Part shown: piece by piece, positions 1 to 11,278 of the stretch
Numbering within the stretch: the first letter of the stretch is position 1
Layout: every line of letters starts with the position of its first letter
Source: Leptasterias polaris
Taxonomy: Eukaryota; Echinodermata; Asteroidea; Forcipulatida; Asteriidae
DNA length: 64,000 nt
Direction: 5' to 3'
NCBI GenBank assembly: GCA_037783415.1
Contig: JAZGTN010000017.1
Span: 1,060,501-1,124,500 of the forward strand
Translations under genes and position numbers: made by a program
Notes under the pieces: model-generated
The model's input: only the letters and a program-made list of their open reading frames with translations
What the model was told of the DNA's origin: nothing
Databases searched by the model: none

Positions 1-932
1 TGTTTAAACACTTTTTTTTAAACATACATATCAAACTTAACACTGACAGTTTTCGGAAAGGTCATGCAACTTTTGTCCCATCTTGCCCCAATTTGACCCG
101 ATTTGACCCACATTAGCATTCAATATTTAACTTAAAAATTTCTTTCATCCGTCATTGATACAGTGCATGCGTCCCATCTTGCCCCAAATAATGGGGGGGG
201 GGGGGAAACGGGACACTAACATATTTTTCATAAAGTGAAGTTTCAGTGTCTAAGAACTGTCAAAAACTCCTGAAATTTCATTAAAAGGTGAAAATATATA
301 TAACCTTTAGCCTAGTATTAGTAAGCCCACGTGACATTTTAAGGTAACATTTTTTATTTATTACCTGAAAACTGATTATCTGTCCCATCTTAACCCAGTC
401 TACCCTAGCAAACAGGAACTGTGTCAAAAGGGCATGACGTTAGAGGTCGTGGTTCTTTATTTGAATTACTTCACCAAACAGATATATTATATTCTGACCA
501 TGGATGGATGTCAATTGTAACAGCCTGGCTGGTTGCATATAACCACTGGCGAAAAAACCACTCAAATTCTCTATACAATCAAATGTTTCCTCTGAAACAC
601 CGTAAAATGAGTAGCGCAATTAGCAGCCGGTCACAAAAGCAAACCTGCAAAGAATCCCCGACAAAATGAAAAATCACCATAACGATTTTCACCAAAAACA
701 TAATTTGCTGAAACTAATTTAAATAAACAGGATGGTAGATCTGATGAGTTTGTAGACAACTACGACATCGTGAGAAACTAATAGTGTAGTAAACATTTGG
801 TAAACCATTCCTGAGAAAGGCCCTATATATAAAGCCGAGCGTTCTCACACATCAGCCTCTCGATCGAATGTTCGACAATGAAAATGAAGCAAACATGCCA
901 TTCAAGAGCACTAACTTTGTTGAGGGCTAGAG
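1..932. other. Non-coding flank with a recurring motif
   Basis: No convincing gene is seen. A motif close to TGTCCCATCTTGCCCCA occurs three times (about 75-91, 170-187 and 381-397), the last slightly altered, which suggests remnants of a dispersed repeat. A 13-base G run lies at 193-205. The 82-codon open frame at 421-669 has no ATG start and no recognisable motif, so I do not call it a gene. Confidence 0.5.
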
Positions 933-1120
933 TTAAAGGCACTGTACACGTTTGGTTATTACTCAAAATATATATTACCATAAAAAATTACTTGGTAACG
1001 AGCAACGGAGAGCTGTTGATATAGTATAAAACATTGTGAGAAACGACTCCCTCTGAAGTAACGTAGTTTTTGAGAAAGGGGTAATGTCTCACTAAAATAA
1101 TAAAAGACTTCTGGCCAGAA
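933..1120 (+). mobile_element. TTAA-flanked MITE, left end fragment
   Basis: The sequence starts TTAA then AGGCACTGTACACGTTTGGT. The same layout (TTAA, AG, a few variable bases, CTGTACACGTTTGGTAAT) begins the complete element at 60980. It is therefore one terminus of a miniature element with TTAA target duplications, the pattern of piggyBac-like elements. The right end is missing: at 1121 it abuts directly on truncated LTR sequence of element A, so both partners are broken at this junction. Confidence 0.6.
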
Positions 1121-1397
1121 GCCTGTATTTCATCCAGGTTGACGTATTAGCCCGTAAGATACTTATTTGTATAAGAACCATTTTTAATGTACACTTGTTT
1201 CACGTAATCATTGTACGTTTGTTAAACCAAATCGGTAACTGAAGTGGTTGATAGTTTTATCATTAAATCACTTTGATTCTGTGTTCTTTATACATCAGTG
1301 TCACCTTGTTTGGTTTCTTTGTTGCATCTGAGAAAATTCAGGCAATTTTGAGTGATTTATATTCACGGATAGTTTGGAGTTTTTTTGGATCGTAACA
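1121..1397 (+). repeat. Element A 5' LTR, 3' part only
   Basis: About 277 bases match the right part of the solo LTR at 3324-4163 and of the 3' LTR, ending in the shared GGATCGTAACA. The left two thirds are missing; at 1121 the LTR joins a MITE fragment. The end TAACA mirrors the TGTTA at the start of the complete solo copy. Confidence 0.85.
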
Positions 1398-1400
1398 AAT

Positions 1401-1417
1401 TGGGGGCCTGTCCGGGA
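1401..1417 (+). other. Element A primer-binding site (tRNA-Pro-like)
   Basis: TGGGGGCCTGTCCGGGA lies three bases after the LTR end. It differs at two adjacent positions from the proline-tRNA primer site used by murine leukaemia virus-type elements. It would prime minus-strand DNA synthesis. Confidence 0.75.
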
Positions 1418-1511
1418 AATCGAACAAAAATAAGCCGTGCTATATTTCTGTGTACAATTGTCAAACAAGGTTGCACCTTTTTATCGTTGATAGTCTGTAG
1501 CGTTGTATAAA

Positions 1512-3323
1512 ATGGTTAGTGAGTTTGATGCACAAGCTTTCGTTGATTCTGAAGACTTGTCAATCGATAAGTTGCAACAGTTAACAAAAGACGAGTTGCA
1601 CGAAGTTGCCAAACACGTTCATGTAGAAATTTCTAGAAGTGCCAAAAAGGCAAAACTAGTGAACGTTCTAGCGGGAAGACTGAACTTAGAGTTGTTTCAG
1701 TCTCCGCAAACTTTTGATCGAGGAATTGAGCTTGAAAAGGAAAGGCTCAGACTTGAGTTCGAGGAGAGAGAAAAAGAAAGAGAACTACGAAAGCTTGAAC
1801 TCGAAGTCAAAGAAAAAGATAAAGAAAGAGAACTACGAAAACTTGAACTCGAAGTCAAGGAAAAAGAAAAGGAACGAGAATTTGAACTGCGTAAGCTTGA
1901 ACTAGAAGTGGGTCCAAAGAAAGGCAATGAGAGAACTCCAATTGACTTTGATCTATGGAAAAACGTGAGATTGGTGCCAAAATTCAACGAACGTGATGTT
2001 GATGCGTATTTTCTGTCATTTGAGAAGATTGCCAAAAAACTTAGCTGGCCTGAGAAATATTGGCCTTTGCTCCTGCAGAGCACTTTTGTGGGTAAGGCTC
2101 AGAAAGTCTATGCCACATTTTCAGAGGACCAATGTAGTAAATATTCTACGGTTAAGGCATCCATTTTAAATGCGTATGAGTTGGTTCCTGAGGCTTATAG
2201 ACAGACATTTCGAAAACTGACTAGATCGAATGGCCAGACCTTTGTTGAATTCGATAGAGAGAAGGAAATTGTTTTTGATCGATGGTATCAGTCTCTCAAA
2301 TTTGAGAACATTTTTTAGGAGTTAAAAGAAGTTGTCCTCATGGAATAATTCAAAAACAGTGTCCCTCTGAGTATCAAAACCCATTTGGAAGAACACAAGA
2401 TCATCAAATTAAAGGAAGCTGCAGTGGTAGCTGATGATTATGAATTAACTCATAAAATGAGTATGGGCAAAACTAATTTCCAGTCAAAGGGTTTTTACAA
2501 AAACACTGATAAGGGTAAATCAGGTTCCGAGGCGCAGTCTCGCACTGAAAGTCCGTATTCATCGGATAGAAAGCCTTCATCACCGAGTGGAGCCAAGGAC
2601 GACCACTCTTTTCCTCCGTGTGATTACTGCCATAAGAAGGGTCACTCGAAGGCGAGATGTTTCAAGTTCATCGCTGACGAGCGAGGGCGGTCTGAAAAGC
2701 CTGTCGCTTTTGTCCGTAAGGACACTCTACTTCGTAGGAAGTCCGGTGAGGCCGCTGGCAACCGTGTTTCTTCTTCGAAGGTATCTGATGAAATCAACGA
2801 AGTTGATGAAATCTACAAAAATGTTGTTTATTGTGGTGCTGTGTCGTGTGTGTCTGATGTAGCCGACAGTCCAGTTGTTATCCTAAGGGATACAGGCGCG
2901 TCACAGTCGCTGATGCTGGAGGATGTGTTGTCATTGTCTCCAGACAGTTCGCTAAATGCGAAAATGTTGATTCAAGGTATTGGCGGTAATTTTATGCCTG
3001 TCCCGTTGCATAGGGTAAACTTGAAATGTGATTTGTTCACTGGCCCTGTGGATGTTGGAGTTGTTCCTAGTCTACCGATGAAAGGTGTCGGATTTTTTCT
3101 ATGTAATGACGTTGCGGGAGGTAAAGTGTCGGCATCCCTTATTGTCTCTGGTGAACCTGTGGAGGAGCCAGAAATTCATGCTTTGGAGGAAGAGTTTCCA
3201 GGAATCTTCCCCGAATGTACAGTGACGAGATCTCAGATGAGACAGACGGTAAAGGAGGTAGCAGAGTCAGTGCCTATTGAGGAGGACTCTGGTGTTTGGC
3301 TGGCTGAAACCTTTTTCAGTGAT
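1512..3323 (+). pseudogene. Element A gag-protease, interrupted by stops
   Basis: One frame runs from the ATG at 1512 (the ATG just before VSEFD) to the solo LTR at 3324, broken by in-frame stops at 2316-2318 (TAG) and 2346-2348 (TAA). The N-terminal part has a highly charged, probably coiled-coil segment with an approximately 21-residue repeat (ERELRKLELEVKEKDK type) at about 1770-1905. A capsid-like region follows. A CCHC zinc knuckle (CDYC, GH, C spacing) lies at about 2619-2660. A retropepsin-like active site DTGA is at 2889-2900. Gag would package element RNA; the protease would cut the polyprotein. The frame continues into integrase beyond the solo LTR, so the LTR arrived after the gene was a single frame. 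Not functional as it stands. Confidence 0.8.
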
Positions 3324-4163
3324 TGTTATGAGACCCTAGTACATGTACTGTACATGTAATTATGTGTATACAACGCACGCTGTCAAATCATTCTCTGTGT
3401 GTAAGTTCGTTGACCCTAGTGGGCGGCGCTAATCCGTTGTGGAACGATCTAGAATGATCTATGAGGTTAGTTCTAGTACTTTCTAGAAAAACATCACAAA
3501 TCCTTTATATACGGAAAGGACACAAATATTCAGACTGGTGGAAGTACGACTTCTGTGATTGTTTTTCAACTCGTTGGAGGAGCTTGTGATAGAGTTCGCA
3601 TTTGACCGAGTGCAGTTTTAAAGAGCTTATATTGGATTCCGGAAAAGACATTTTCGAACGTAATCTACAGTTCGGTATTTTGGGGTCTTCTTCCCCATAT
3701 TTTGTGGCTAGTGTCAGATTGTGTACCCGTTGCTGCTTCGTCTTCTTCTGGACACTTTATCGGAGTGAGTTTACCCCGTGATAGCTCGTCATAGTCGCAT
3801 CGGCAAAGAACTGATTTATCGCCCCTGGAGTTGATCGTTTTAGAGCCAGTGTATGTGATCCTCGCTGTATCTGCTGTTGCTGTGATCCTCGCCTGTATTT
3901 CATCCAGGTTGACGTATTAGCCCGTAAGAGACTTATTTTGTATAAGAACCATTTTAATGTACACTTGTTTCACGCAATCATTGTACGTTTGTTAAACCAA
4001 ATCGGTAACTGAAGTGGTTGATAGTTTTATCATTAAATCACTTTGATTCTGTGATCTTTACATCAGTGTCACCTTGTTTGATTTCTTTGTTGCATCTGAG
4101 GAAATTCAGGCTTTTTGAGTGATTTATATTCACGGATAGTTTGGAGTTTTTTGGATCGTAACA
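3324..4163 (+). mobile_element. Solo LTR of element A family inside A's own pol
   Basis: 840 bases begin TGTTATGAG and end GATCGTAACA, so the ends are complementary over TGTTA/TAACA. They are flanked by the 4-bp duplication TGAT (3320-3323 and 4164-4167). A TATA-like TTTATATACGG lies near 3503. Because the internal part is absent, this is a full element reduced to one LTR by LTR-LTR recombination. It gives the complete LTR of the family, against which the truncated 5' LTR and deleted 3' LTR can be measured. Confidence 0.9.
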
Positions 4164-4167
4164 TGAT

Positions 4168-5470
4168 TTAGAAGAAGAGGAGGGAGTGTCTCAAGATGCT
4201 AAGTTTAGCCGATCCTCGATGATAGAGCAGCAAAAAGCGGACCCAGATTTGAGGAAGATTACCCAGACAGCGTGTTCTGAGGAAGAGGCTCAAGGGGTTC
4301 CGGAATGCTACTATGTCAAGTCTGACGTGTTAATGAGGAAATGGAGACCTACCCATCGAGACCAGCTGATGAAGAATGGCGTATTGTTCATCAAATTGTT
4401 GTTCCTCCATGTTACCGTGATGAGGTCTTGAGAATTGCTCACGAAATTCCGGTTGCGGGTCATCTTGGTATCAGAAAAACTCAAGCTAGAGTCATGGCTC
4501 AAGCTTTTATTGGCCTAAGCTACATCAAGATGTGGTGAAATTCTGCAAGACGTGCCATACGTGTCAGATGGTAGGAAAGCCACAGCCATCAATCAAGCCT
4601 GGACCGATGATACCGATTCCTGCATTTGAGGAGCCATTTACGAGAGTCCTGGTGGATTGTGTGGGTCCTCTACCGCGGACGAAGTCCGGGCGTCAGTATT
4701 TGTTGACCATCATGGATTTGTCAACCAAATTTCCAGAGGCCATTCCACTGAGAAAGAAACAGCCAAAGTTGTTGTTGAGGCTCTTATGCAGTTTTTCACA
4801 AGATATGGTTTACCAAAAGAAGTGCAGTCTGATCAGGGGTCTAACTTCATGTCGGGTGTGTTTCAGGAAGTTCTGCGTGAGTTGGAATCAAGCAGTTAAA
4901 ATCTTCTGCATATCATCCGCAGTCTCAAGGAGCTCTAGAGAGGTACCACCAAACCCTCAAGAATATGATAAGGGCTTACTGCGAGGATTTCCCAGAAGAT
5001 TGGGACAAAGGAGTTCCCTTTCTGTTGTTTGCAACCAGGGACTCGCCGAACGAGTCAACTGGTTTTACTCCGTTTGAGTTGGTCTTCGGTCATGAGGTAA
5101 GGGGGCCTTTGAAACTCATTAAGGAGCGGTTTTTATCAGAGGATGAGGAGACTAATCTGCTCGACTATGTGTCGAATTTTAAGGAGAGGTTGTCTAAGGC
5201 ATGTTCTGTGGCACAAGAACATCTGAAAGTGTCTCAACGGGTCATGAAGACAAGAGCAGACAAGAAATCTGAAGTCCGCATTTTTAAACCCGGCGAAAAA
5301 GTGCTAGTGCTGTTGCCTCTGCCTGGCGATCCCCTTAAAGCGAAGTTTAGTGGGCCCTACTGTGTCAAAAAGAAACTCAATGATGTTAATACGTAATCAG
5401 TACCCCAGACCGAAGAAAGAGCCAAAGAGTTTGTCATGTTAACATGCTCAAGAAGTATTATGAGCGTGAT
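4168..5470 (+). pseudogene. Element A integrase, frameshifted
   Basis: Integrase would insert the element cDNA into host DNA. The pieces are spread over several frames. They are an HHCC zinc-binding region (HEIPVAGHLG at about 4440, then CKTCHTC at about 4545), a first catalytic Asp in VLVDCVGPLP (about 4653), a second in SDQGSNF (about 4831), a catalytic Glu in ALERYH (about 4937), and a C-terminal GPY/F-type module (FSGPYCV, about 5350). At least three frame changes separate them (near 4505, between 4740 and 4760, and near 4895). It directly follows protease, with no RT in between. Confidence 0.8.
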
Positions 5471-5708
5471 AAATCTAGCCAATCAGTGGGGTTAGCTGTC
5501 ATTGAATCAAAACTTGACGATGACAATTCATGCAATGAAGACTTTGAGACAAAAACGTCTGAACCCACTTGTGTTTTTGGAGAAATTCAAAACCAAGAAC
5601 CAGAGGTTATTCTGGTGGAGTTTGATTTTGCAACCATATCCACTCAAGATTGTTCATATCGCTGGGAAGAGCAATGTAATTGCGGATGCTCTGTCCAGAG
5701 TTTAGAAT
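5471..5708 (+). pseudogene. Element A linker and RNase H C-terminal remnant
   Basis: An acidic linker after the integrase runs to about 5600. Then the frame giving LQPYPLKIVHIAGKSN and ADALSRV, the usual last residues of a gypsy RNase H, ends at a stop at 5706-5708. Reverse transcriptase and most of RNase H are missing between the two, so a deletion of well over 1 kb is inferred at about 5600-5620. Confidence 0.7.
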
Positions 5709-5895
5709 AATGTACAAAAACACAATTGGTATTTATTTCTGATGTGCTAAACCAGTAACAGTGTTTGTAAGATTATTGCTGTTAGCAGGTTATTGTAAAA
5801 TGTCTAAGTCAGACGTAACTAAACTATTTATGTTAACCTTTCTTTTTGAAACGAAAAATTCCTTGTGTAAATTTTCTTATTTTTATGGGGGGCGA
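5709..5895 (+). other. Element A 3' untranslated region and polypurine tract
   Basis: Non-coding AT-rich stretch between the RNase H stop and the 3' LTR. It ends in TTTTATGGGGGGCGA, whose purine-rich run is the expected plus-strand primer next to the LTR. Confidence 0.6.
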
Positions 5896-6295
5896 TGTTG
5901 GAGGAGCTTGTGATAGAGTTCGCATTTGACCGAGTACGTGCAGTTAAAGAGCTTAATTAAATCCCGGAAAAGACATTTTCGAACGTAATCTACAGTTCGG
6001 TATTTTGGGGTCTTCTTCCCCATATGTTGTTGCTGGTGTCAGATTGTGTACCCGTTGCTGCTTCGTCTTCTTCTGGACACTTTATCGGAGTGAGTTTAGC
6101 CCGTGATAGCTCATAGTCACATCGGCAAAGAACTGATTTATCCGCCCCTGGAGTTGATCGTTTTAGAGCCACTGTATGTGATCCTCGATGTATCTTCTGC
6201 TGCTGTGATCATCGCCTGTATTTCAACCAGGTTGACGTATTAGCCCGTAAGAGACTTATTTTGTATAAGAACCATTTTTAATGTACACTTGTTTC
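5896..6295 (+). repeat. Element A 3' LTR, left part (with U3 deletion)
   Basis: It begins TGTTGGAGGAGCTTG. Compared with the solo LTR, about 248 bases of U3 are missing between two GTT triplets, leaving TGTT fused to GGAGGAGC, as expected of a microhomology deletion. The TATA-like region is lost. Element B is inserted after GTTTC at 6291-6295. Confidence 0.85.
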
Positions 6296-7153
6296 TGTAA
6301 CAAGCTAGGGAAAATTACTCCTATTCTGCCTATACCATTTATGTGATTTTTTTGGGGTAGTCCAAACATACGAGGCACCATTGATTGAACCCCTGGTTGG
6401 TATGTAACATGAGGTATTTGGGTTAATGAGTGTTCTGGGTTTTGTGTAGCGCCGTATAAAACCAAAGGAATGTTGTTCTGAGGTGGAGATTTGCGTTGTG
6501 GGTGCTGATGAGAGTACTGTTTTTGGTGGGTGTGGACCGGCGGACGGATAAGCCAGTGTTGAGGCAGTCGAGTCAACCCGTAGCTCGGGTAGTGGTCCGG
6601 CGGGTGTTTGAGGCCCTCCAGCAACGCAAATCCTCCCGGGATTCTCGGACCTGAGGATAAGCGGTGTCGAAGCCAAAGGCATTGAGTTCCCGTGACGTTA
6701 CCTTACTGTGGGTCGAACCGTCCTGGGGTGTGGTCGGGGTCACCGCAACGTCCAGTGGGCAGACTCGGGTGGGTCTACCTATATGGTGACGGTGGGATGC
6801 CGGTTTACTTTTCTACTGGGTTTTCCGCAAGTTGACAGAGTCTACGCAACGAACTGCTACACACAAGTTTATGTCAGCTCGTTGATGATCGTTAACTATT
6901 TCATGAATACTTGTTTTATATTAAAGATTTGATTGTATACTTATTTGTATTAAATCAATGTGTTGGACTTTGAGAAGAAATCGGAGCTTGTGAAACTATA
7001 TAAGATTGTTTGGAGCAATACGAATGGGTATTTCTATTAAATTATTTATATCTTTGGATTTCTATATATGTTGTCTTTGCTTTCCTCTCTTTTGTTTGAG
7101 CTGTCTGTCGGTATTGGTCTGAGTGGAGTGGCGCAAGGGTCTGCTCTGTGACA
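6296..7153 (+). repeat. Element B 5' LTR
   Basis: 858 bases, starting TGTAACAAG and ending CTGTGACA. By eye it differs from the 3' copy by about five substitutions and one 3-base indel (GGG at about 6354-6358), so insertion seems recent. Open frames inside it are repeated in the 3' copy and are not genes. Confidence 0.93.
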
Positions 7154-7154
7154 T

Positions 7155-7171
7155 TGGGGGCTTGTCCGGGA
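7155..7171 (+). other. Element B primer-binding site (tRNA-Pro-like)
   Basis: TGGGGGCTTGTCCGGGA follows the LTR after one base. It differs at one position from the proline-tRNA primer site. Confidence 0.8.
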
Positions 7172-7333
7172 AGGATCGATTTATCGGTTTCTAGCCACAG
7201 ACCAATGTTGGCTTATTGCTCTTACATTGATTGGATTGCGGGATAGCAGAAGGGAACTGTTGAGAAGTAGTTTGCGCTCTTAACAATCTTTAAGTTGTAT
7301 CCACTGTCGGCTTAAAATATAAAAGAAGTGAAA

Positions 7334-8490
7334 ATGGATTTTCAAAGCATTGTAGCCCTTGGGAAAGATATGGGTATAGAGGGACAAGACTTGTTAGCTT
7401 TTGCAGAAGAAAGGGAAAGAAGGAAGAGCAAAAGGCACAAATTTCATTTGAGAGAGACGAACGCCAAAGGGAAAGAGAGCATTTAAGGGAAATGAAAGAA
7501 GTTGAACTAAAACTCATCCAAGAACAGAAAGCTCAAGAATTGCTACTTGAGACATCAGGATTGGCAAATTCAACTATGCACAATGGGCCAAAAGCCAAAA
7601 ATGCCAAAGTTACCATATTTTAATGAACAAAAAGATGACATGGATGCGTACTTGAGGCGTTTTGAGCGTTTTGCATTTGCCATGGGTTGGCCCAATTCAG
7701 ACTGGTCAATGTCACTTAGTGCATTGCTAACCGGTAAGGCTCTTGAGGTTTACTCTCGTCTATCAGTAGAGCAGGCGAATGATTATGAACAAGTCAAAAC
7801 CTCGTTGTTGCACAGATTCCAACTTACGGAAGAAGGTTTTAGATTGAAGTTCAGGAATACTAAACCAGAACCGAATGAAAGATATTTACAGTTCGCAGAT
7901 AGATTACATTCCTATTTGGTCCGTTGGATGGATTTGGGTAAAACACCTAAGACCTTTGAGTCACTAGAAGACCTGGTAATTCGTGAACAAATGTTAATTG
8001 TGTGTGACAAAGATCTTGGACTATTCTTGAAAGAAAGAAACCCAAAGTCGGTCGATGAAATGGCAAAGATGGCTGATCTTTATGTAGAGGCTCATAAAGG
8101 TGACATTCTGATAAACAAAGCAAAGAAAGAATTCAACAAAATGAAAACACCCACAAGTGAAGAGAAAAGTAGACCGGGGCAAAACCCCAACCAAAAAGCA
8201 AAAAGCTTTGAAAGGGAGGTCAAGAGATGTTTTGTGTGTGGAAAAAAATGGGCATTTTGCGCGACAATGTCAAGACCGCCGAGACAAGAATTCATTTAGG
8301 TCGCAAAAAGGTGCGGCACTAGAAGTGAAACTAGAAGAAACTGAGCCCAGAGTTGCAGCATGCGTTGAGGCTCGGACAGCTGCAAACCAAAATGAGGCAC
8401 ACCAAAGAGCACAAGTTGCAAACTTTGTATGTTGTCACAATTTACCTGTAGTCAGTGCTGTATGTATGACACGTAACAAAATGCCAGTAA
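7334..8490 (+). pseudogene. Element B gag, frameshifted
   Basis: Start ATG at 7334. The product changes frame at about 7420, near 7550 and at about 8245. The N-terminal part is charged and glutamine/glutamate-rich, like the coiled coil of element A's Gag. A capsid-like core (FERFAFAMGWPNSDW and onwards) spans about 7600-8130. The zinc knuckle is split by the last frameshift, at a seven-A run: CFVCGK in one frame and GHFARQC in the next. Gag would form the particle and bind RNA. The shift in a homopolymer could be a sequencing error rather than a mutation. Confidence 0.78.
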
Positions 8491-8493
8491 CAA

Positions 8494-9433
8494 ATGGATA
8501 AAGAGAAGGTTGATGTGCTAAGGGATAGCGGGTGCAGCACAGTAGTGGTGAAAAGGAGATTAGTTAACAGAGACCAAATGTTGGGGGTCGATGAAAATGG
8601 TGTAATGCTAGATGGAACAGTCCGTTCTTATCCTGTTGCCCAAATTAATGTTGATACACCGTACTTTGTAGGGTCTGTAAAGGCACTCTGCTTGGAGAGT
8701 CCCCTCTATGAGTTGGTTTTAGGAAATGTTGAAGGAGTCCGTGAGCCGGGTAATCCAGACTCTAACTGGGAGCCTAATTCAAAACTCGGGCTAAACATTG
8801 ACTTTGTCAATCAAAATCAATCTGTTGCGGCAGTAGAAACGAGGGCCCAGAAAATCAAGGGTCAAAAACCTTTCCAACCACTAAAGGTTCAACAAGGCTC
8901 AGGCATATCCGCAACAAGGGACGAAGTTGAAAATGCTCAAAGGACTGATTCAACTCTAGGAAAGGTGTGGGACTTGGCAAAGAAGGGACAAATGAAAACC
9001 ACTGGTGTTGGTAACGAAAGTCGATACTTAGTTAAAAATAACTTGCTTTATCGAGAGTACAAATCCCCAAGTTTTGATCATGGGAAATCTGTAACACAAC
9101 TGGTAGTTCCAAAAGTATTAAGGGAACGGGTGCTAGAATTGGCACACGATTCACCTATGTCTGGTCATATGAGGGTTAAGAAAACCTTAGATAGAGCTCT
9201 GGCACATTTCTATTGGCCTGGAATTAATGGTGATGTACAAAGACACTGCATTTCTTGTGATATCTGCCAGCGCACCGTGACGAAGGGTAGCGTTGGGCCA
9301 GTTTCACTTGGGCAGATGCCTTTAATCGGTACTCCATTTCGAAGAGTAGCTGTCGATTTGTTAGGACCGATTGATCCCGTCACCGATAAGGGCAATAGAT
9401 ATATTCTTACGCTCGTAGATTATGCCACTCGTA
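8494..9433 (+). pseudogene. Element B protease and N-terminal integrase (interrupted)
   Basis: One open frame. A protease active site VLRDSGCST is at 8518-8544, with DSG rather than DTG. A linker follows, then the integrase HHCC domain (H and H in HDSPMSGHMR, C and C in CISCDICQ, about 9145-9270) and the first catalytic Asp in VAVDLLGP at 9355-9357. The frame reaches TLVDYATR and is then cut by a LINE insertion at 9434. Integrase resumes at 10959. Protease followed at once by integrase shows the Gmr1-type order directly. Confidence 0.85.
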
Positions 9434-10958
9434 GATTTATGCATCTTTTATTGATGAACATAACATTATTTCTGAGTCGCAATTTGGATTCAGAAAAAAT
9501 CGCTCAACTGAAATGGCGACATCGTATGTTATTAGTAAATTATGTAATGCGATTGATCATAATAATTTCTCTATAGGTATCTTTTTGGACTTATCAAAAG
9601 CTTTTGATACTGTAAATCACGACATTCTTATCAGAAAATTAGAGCATTATGGAGTGCGAGGAACAGCCCTTGACCTACTAAAAAATTACTTATGCAACAG
9701 AAAACAATATGTATCATTTGACTCTGAAAATTCTACCAGGCGTGACATAACGTGTGGCGTACCCCAGGGTTCTGTGTTGGGTCCTTTACTATTTATTCTT
9801 TATATTAATGATATGTGTAATACTTCAGACAAATTAACGTTTTGTTTATTTGCTGATGATACAAGCTTAGTGTATACTCACAATAATGTTGATGATGCTA
9901 TTCGAAACCTCAATATGGAACTTGCAAAACTCAGTACGTGGCTCTTAGCAAACAAACTATGTATTAATGTACTCAAATCAAATTATATGATTTTTTGTGC
10001 AAACCAATTCAAGTACACACAATCTGTTCCACTGATTTTGAAAAAGAACAACATTTCTGGGTATAACTATTGATGAAAACCTTTCTTGGAAAAATCATAT
10101 TGATGAAGTAGCTACAAAAATATCAAAGAATATTGGCATAATGAATCGCCTAAAATATTACCTGCCGAACAGGATTTTATTAACATTGTATAATTCACTC
10201 GTTCTGCCATACCTAAATTACTCAATCTTGACCTGGGGCAGTTTTTCTAAATGTAATAAATTACTTACCTTACAAAAACGAGTGGTTCGTGTAATTTCGA
10301 ATGCTGGTTACCGTGACCATTCAGGTCCATTATTTGCAGAATTAAACATACTTCAATGTAATGACTTATACCACCTTAATTTGGGTAAATTCATGTATAA
10401 ATGTATGCATAACCTACTTCCTCCCTGTTTTAATTCTTGTTTTACTTTAACGTCAAATATTCATGCATATAATACTCGAAGTAGCGCTAAGGGTAAGTTG
10501 TTCGTTCAATTTAATAGAACTTCAATGTCTAAAAACAGTGTTGTCCATCGAGGCATCTCATACTGGAATAGTTTAGATGACTCTCTTAAATCTTCAACCT
10601 CCCTATCTGTGTTTGTTAATAACCTAAGAGCTCAGTTCCTTGACTCTTATTCATAAACTAATAAGGTGTAACTTGTAAGTTGTGTTGGCCTTGTCTCACA
10701 CTGTCTTGTCTGTTTCATTTGTCCATTGTCCTGGTACGGTTCCTTGGTTGTATGTTTGTCTGTCCATAGGTTAGGGCACAAAAGCATTTTGCTTAACCTT
10801 ACACCTAAATGTTGTCATTAATTTGCTGATTATTATTGAATCATTGTGTACTAAATAATAAATCATATCTCATGCTAATGTATTACTTGTGTAATTTCAA
10901 CATAAATGTGCATTATTGTAATCAATGACAGCATTGAAATAAATGTTACTGAATGAAT
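9434..10958 (+). mobile_element. 5'-truncated non-LTR retrotransposon (LINE) in element B integrase
   Basis: A fragment of a LINE reverse transcriptase in two frames (9513-10073 and about 10060-10656). Visible RT signatures are FLDLSKAFDTVNH, GVPQGSVLGPLLF and the catalytic FADDT. The thumb and C-terminal parts follow (YNTRS, YWNSLDDSL). The endonuclease is absent. The 3' end is a short GAATGAATG tail, as in L2/CR1-type elements. A 3-base match (GTA) is all that is shared at the borders, so a target duplication is uncertain. The RT type belongs to the Jockey/CR1/L2 group, but I cannot fix the clade. Confidence 0.85.
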
Positions 10959-11278
10959 GTATCCAGAAGCAGTAGCACTTCCGCGTATTGAAACAGAACG
11001 CGTGGCAGAGGCACTTGTGGAAATGTTTACGCGCATGGGTGTACCGCAAGAAATATTGAGTGATAGAGGCAGTCAATTCACTTCACAAATGATGAAGGAG
11101 GTGGGGCGTCTCTTATCTATGAAATAATTAACGACGACCCCGTACCACCCAATGTGCAATGGGTTAGTTGAAAAGTTCAATGGTACATTGAAAAAAATGC
11201 TGAGGAAAACGTGTGTAGAAAAGCCCAAAGACTGGGACCGTTATCTGCCAGCGCTTTTGTTTGCGTATACCGGGAAGT
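10959..11278 (+). pseudogene. Element B integrase catalytic core, middle part
   Basis: The frame resumes with PEAVALPRIETERV. It holds the second catalytic Asp (ILSDRGSQF, about 11050-11075) and the catalytic Glu (LVEKFNGTLKK, about 11165-11195), completing D-D-E with the Asp at 9355. An in-frame TAA at about 11126 follows LLSMK. It ends at GGAAGT (11273-11278), which is duplicated at 12495 around the next LINE. Confidence 0.82.

Noticed and set aside
421..669. Open frame of 82 codons
   Set aside because: Starts at GTG, no motif, no splice or promoter context; most likely chance.
1697..2083. Minus-strand serine-rich frame opposite gag
   Set aside because: A shadow of the repetitive Glu/Lys codons of the gag frame on the plus strand.
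6305..6932. Open frames on both strands inside the element B LTR
   Set aside because: They recur in the 3' LTR and fall in non-coding LTR sequence; no known LTR-encoded protein matches.
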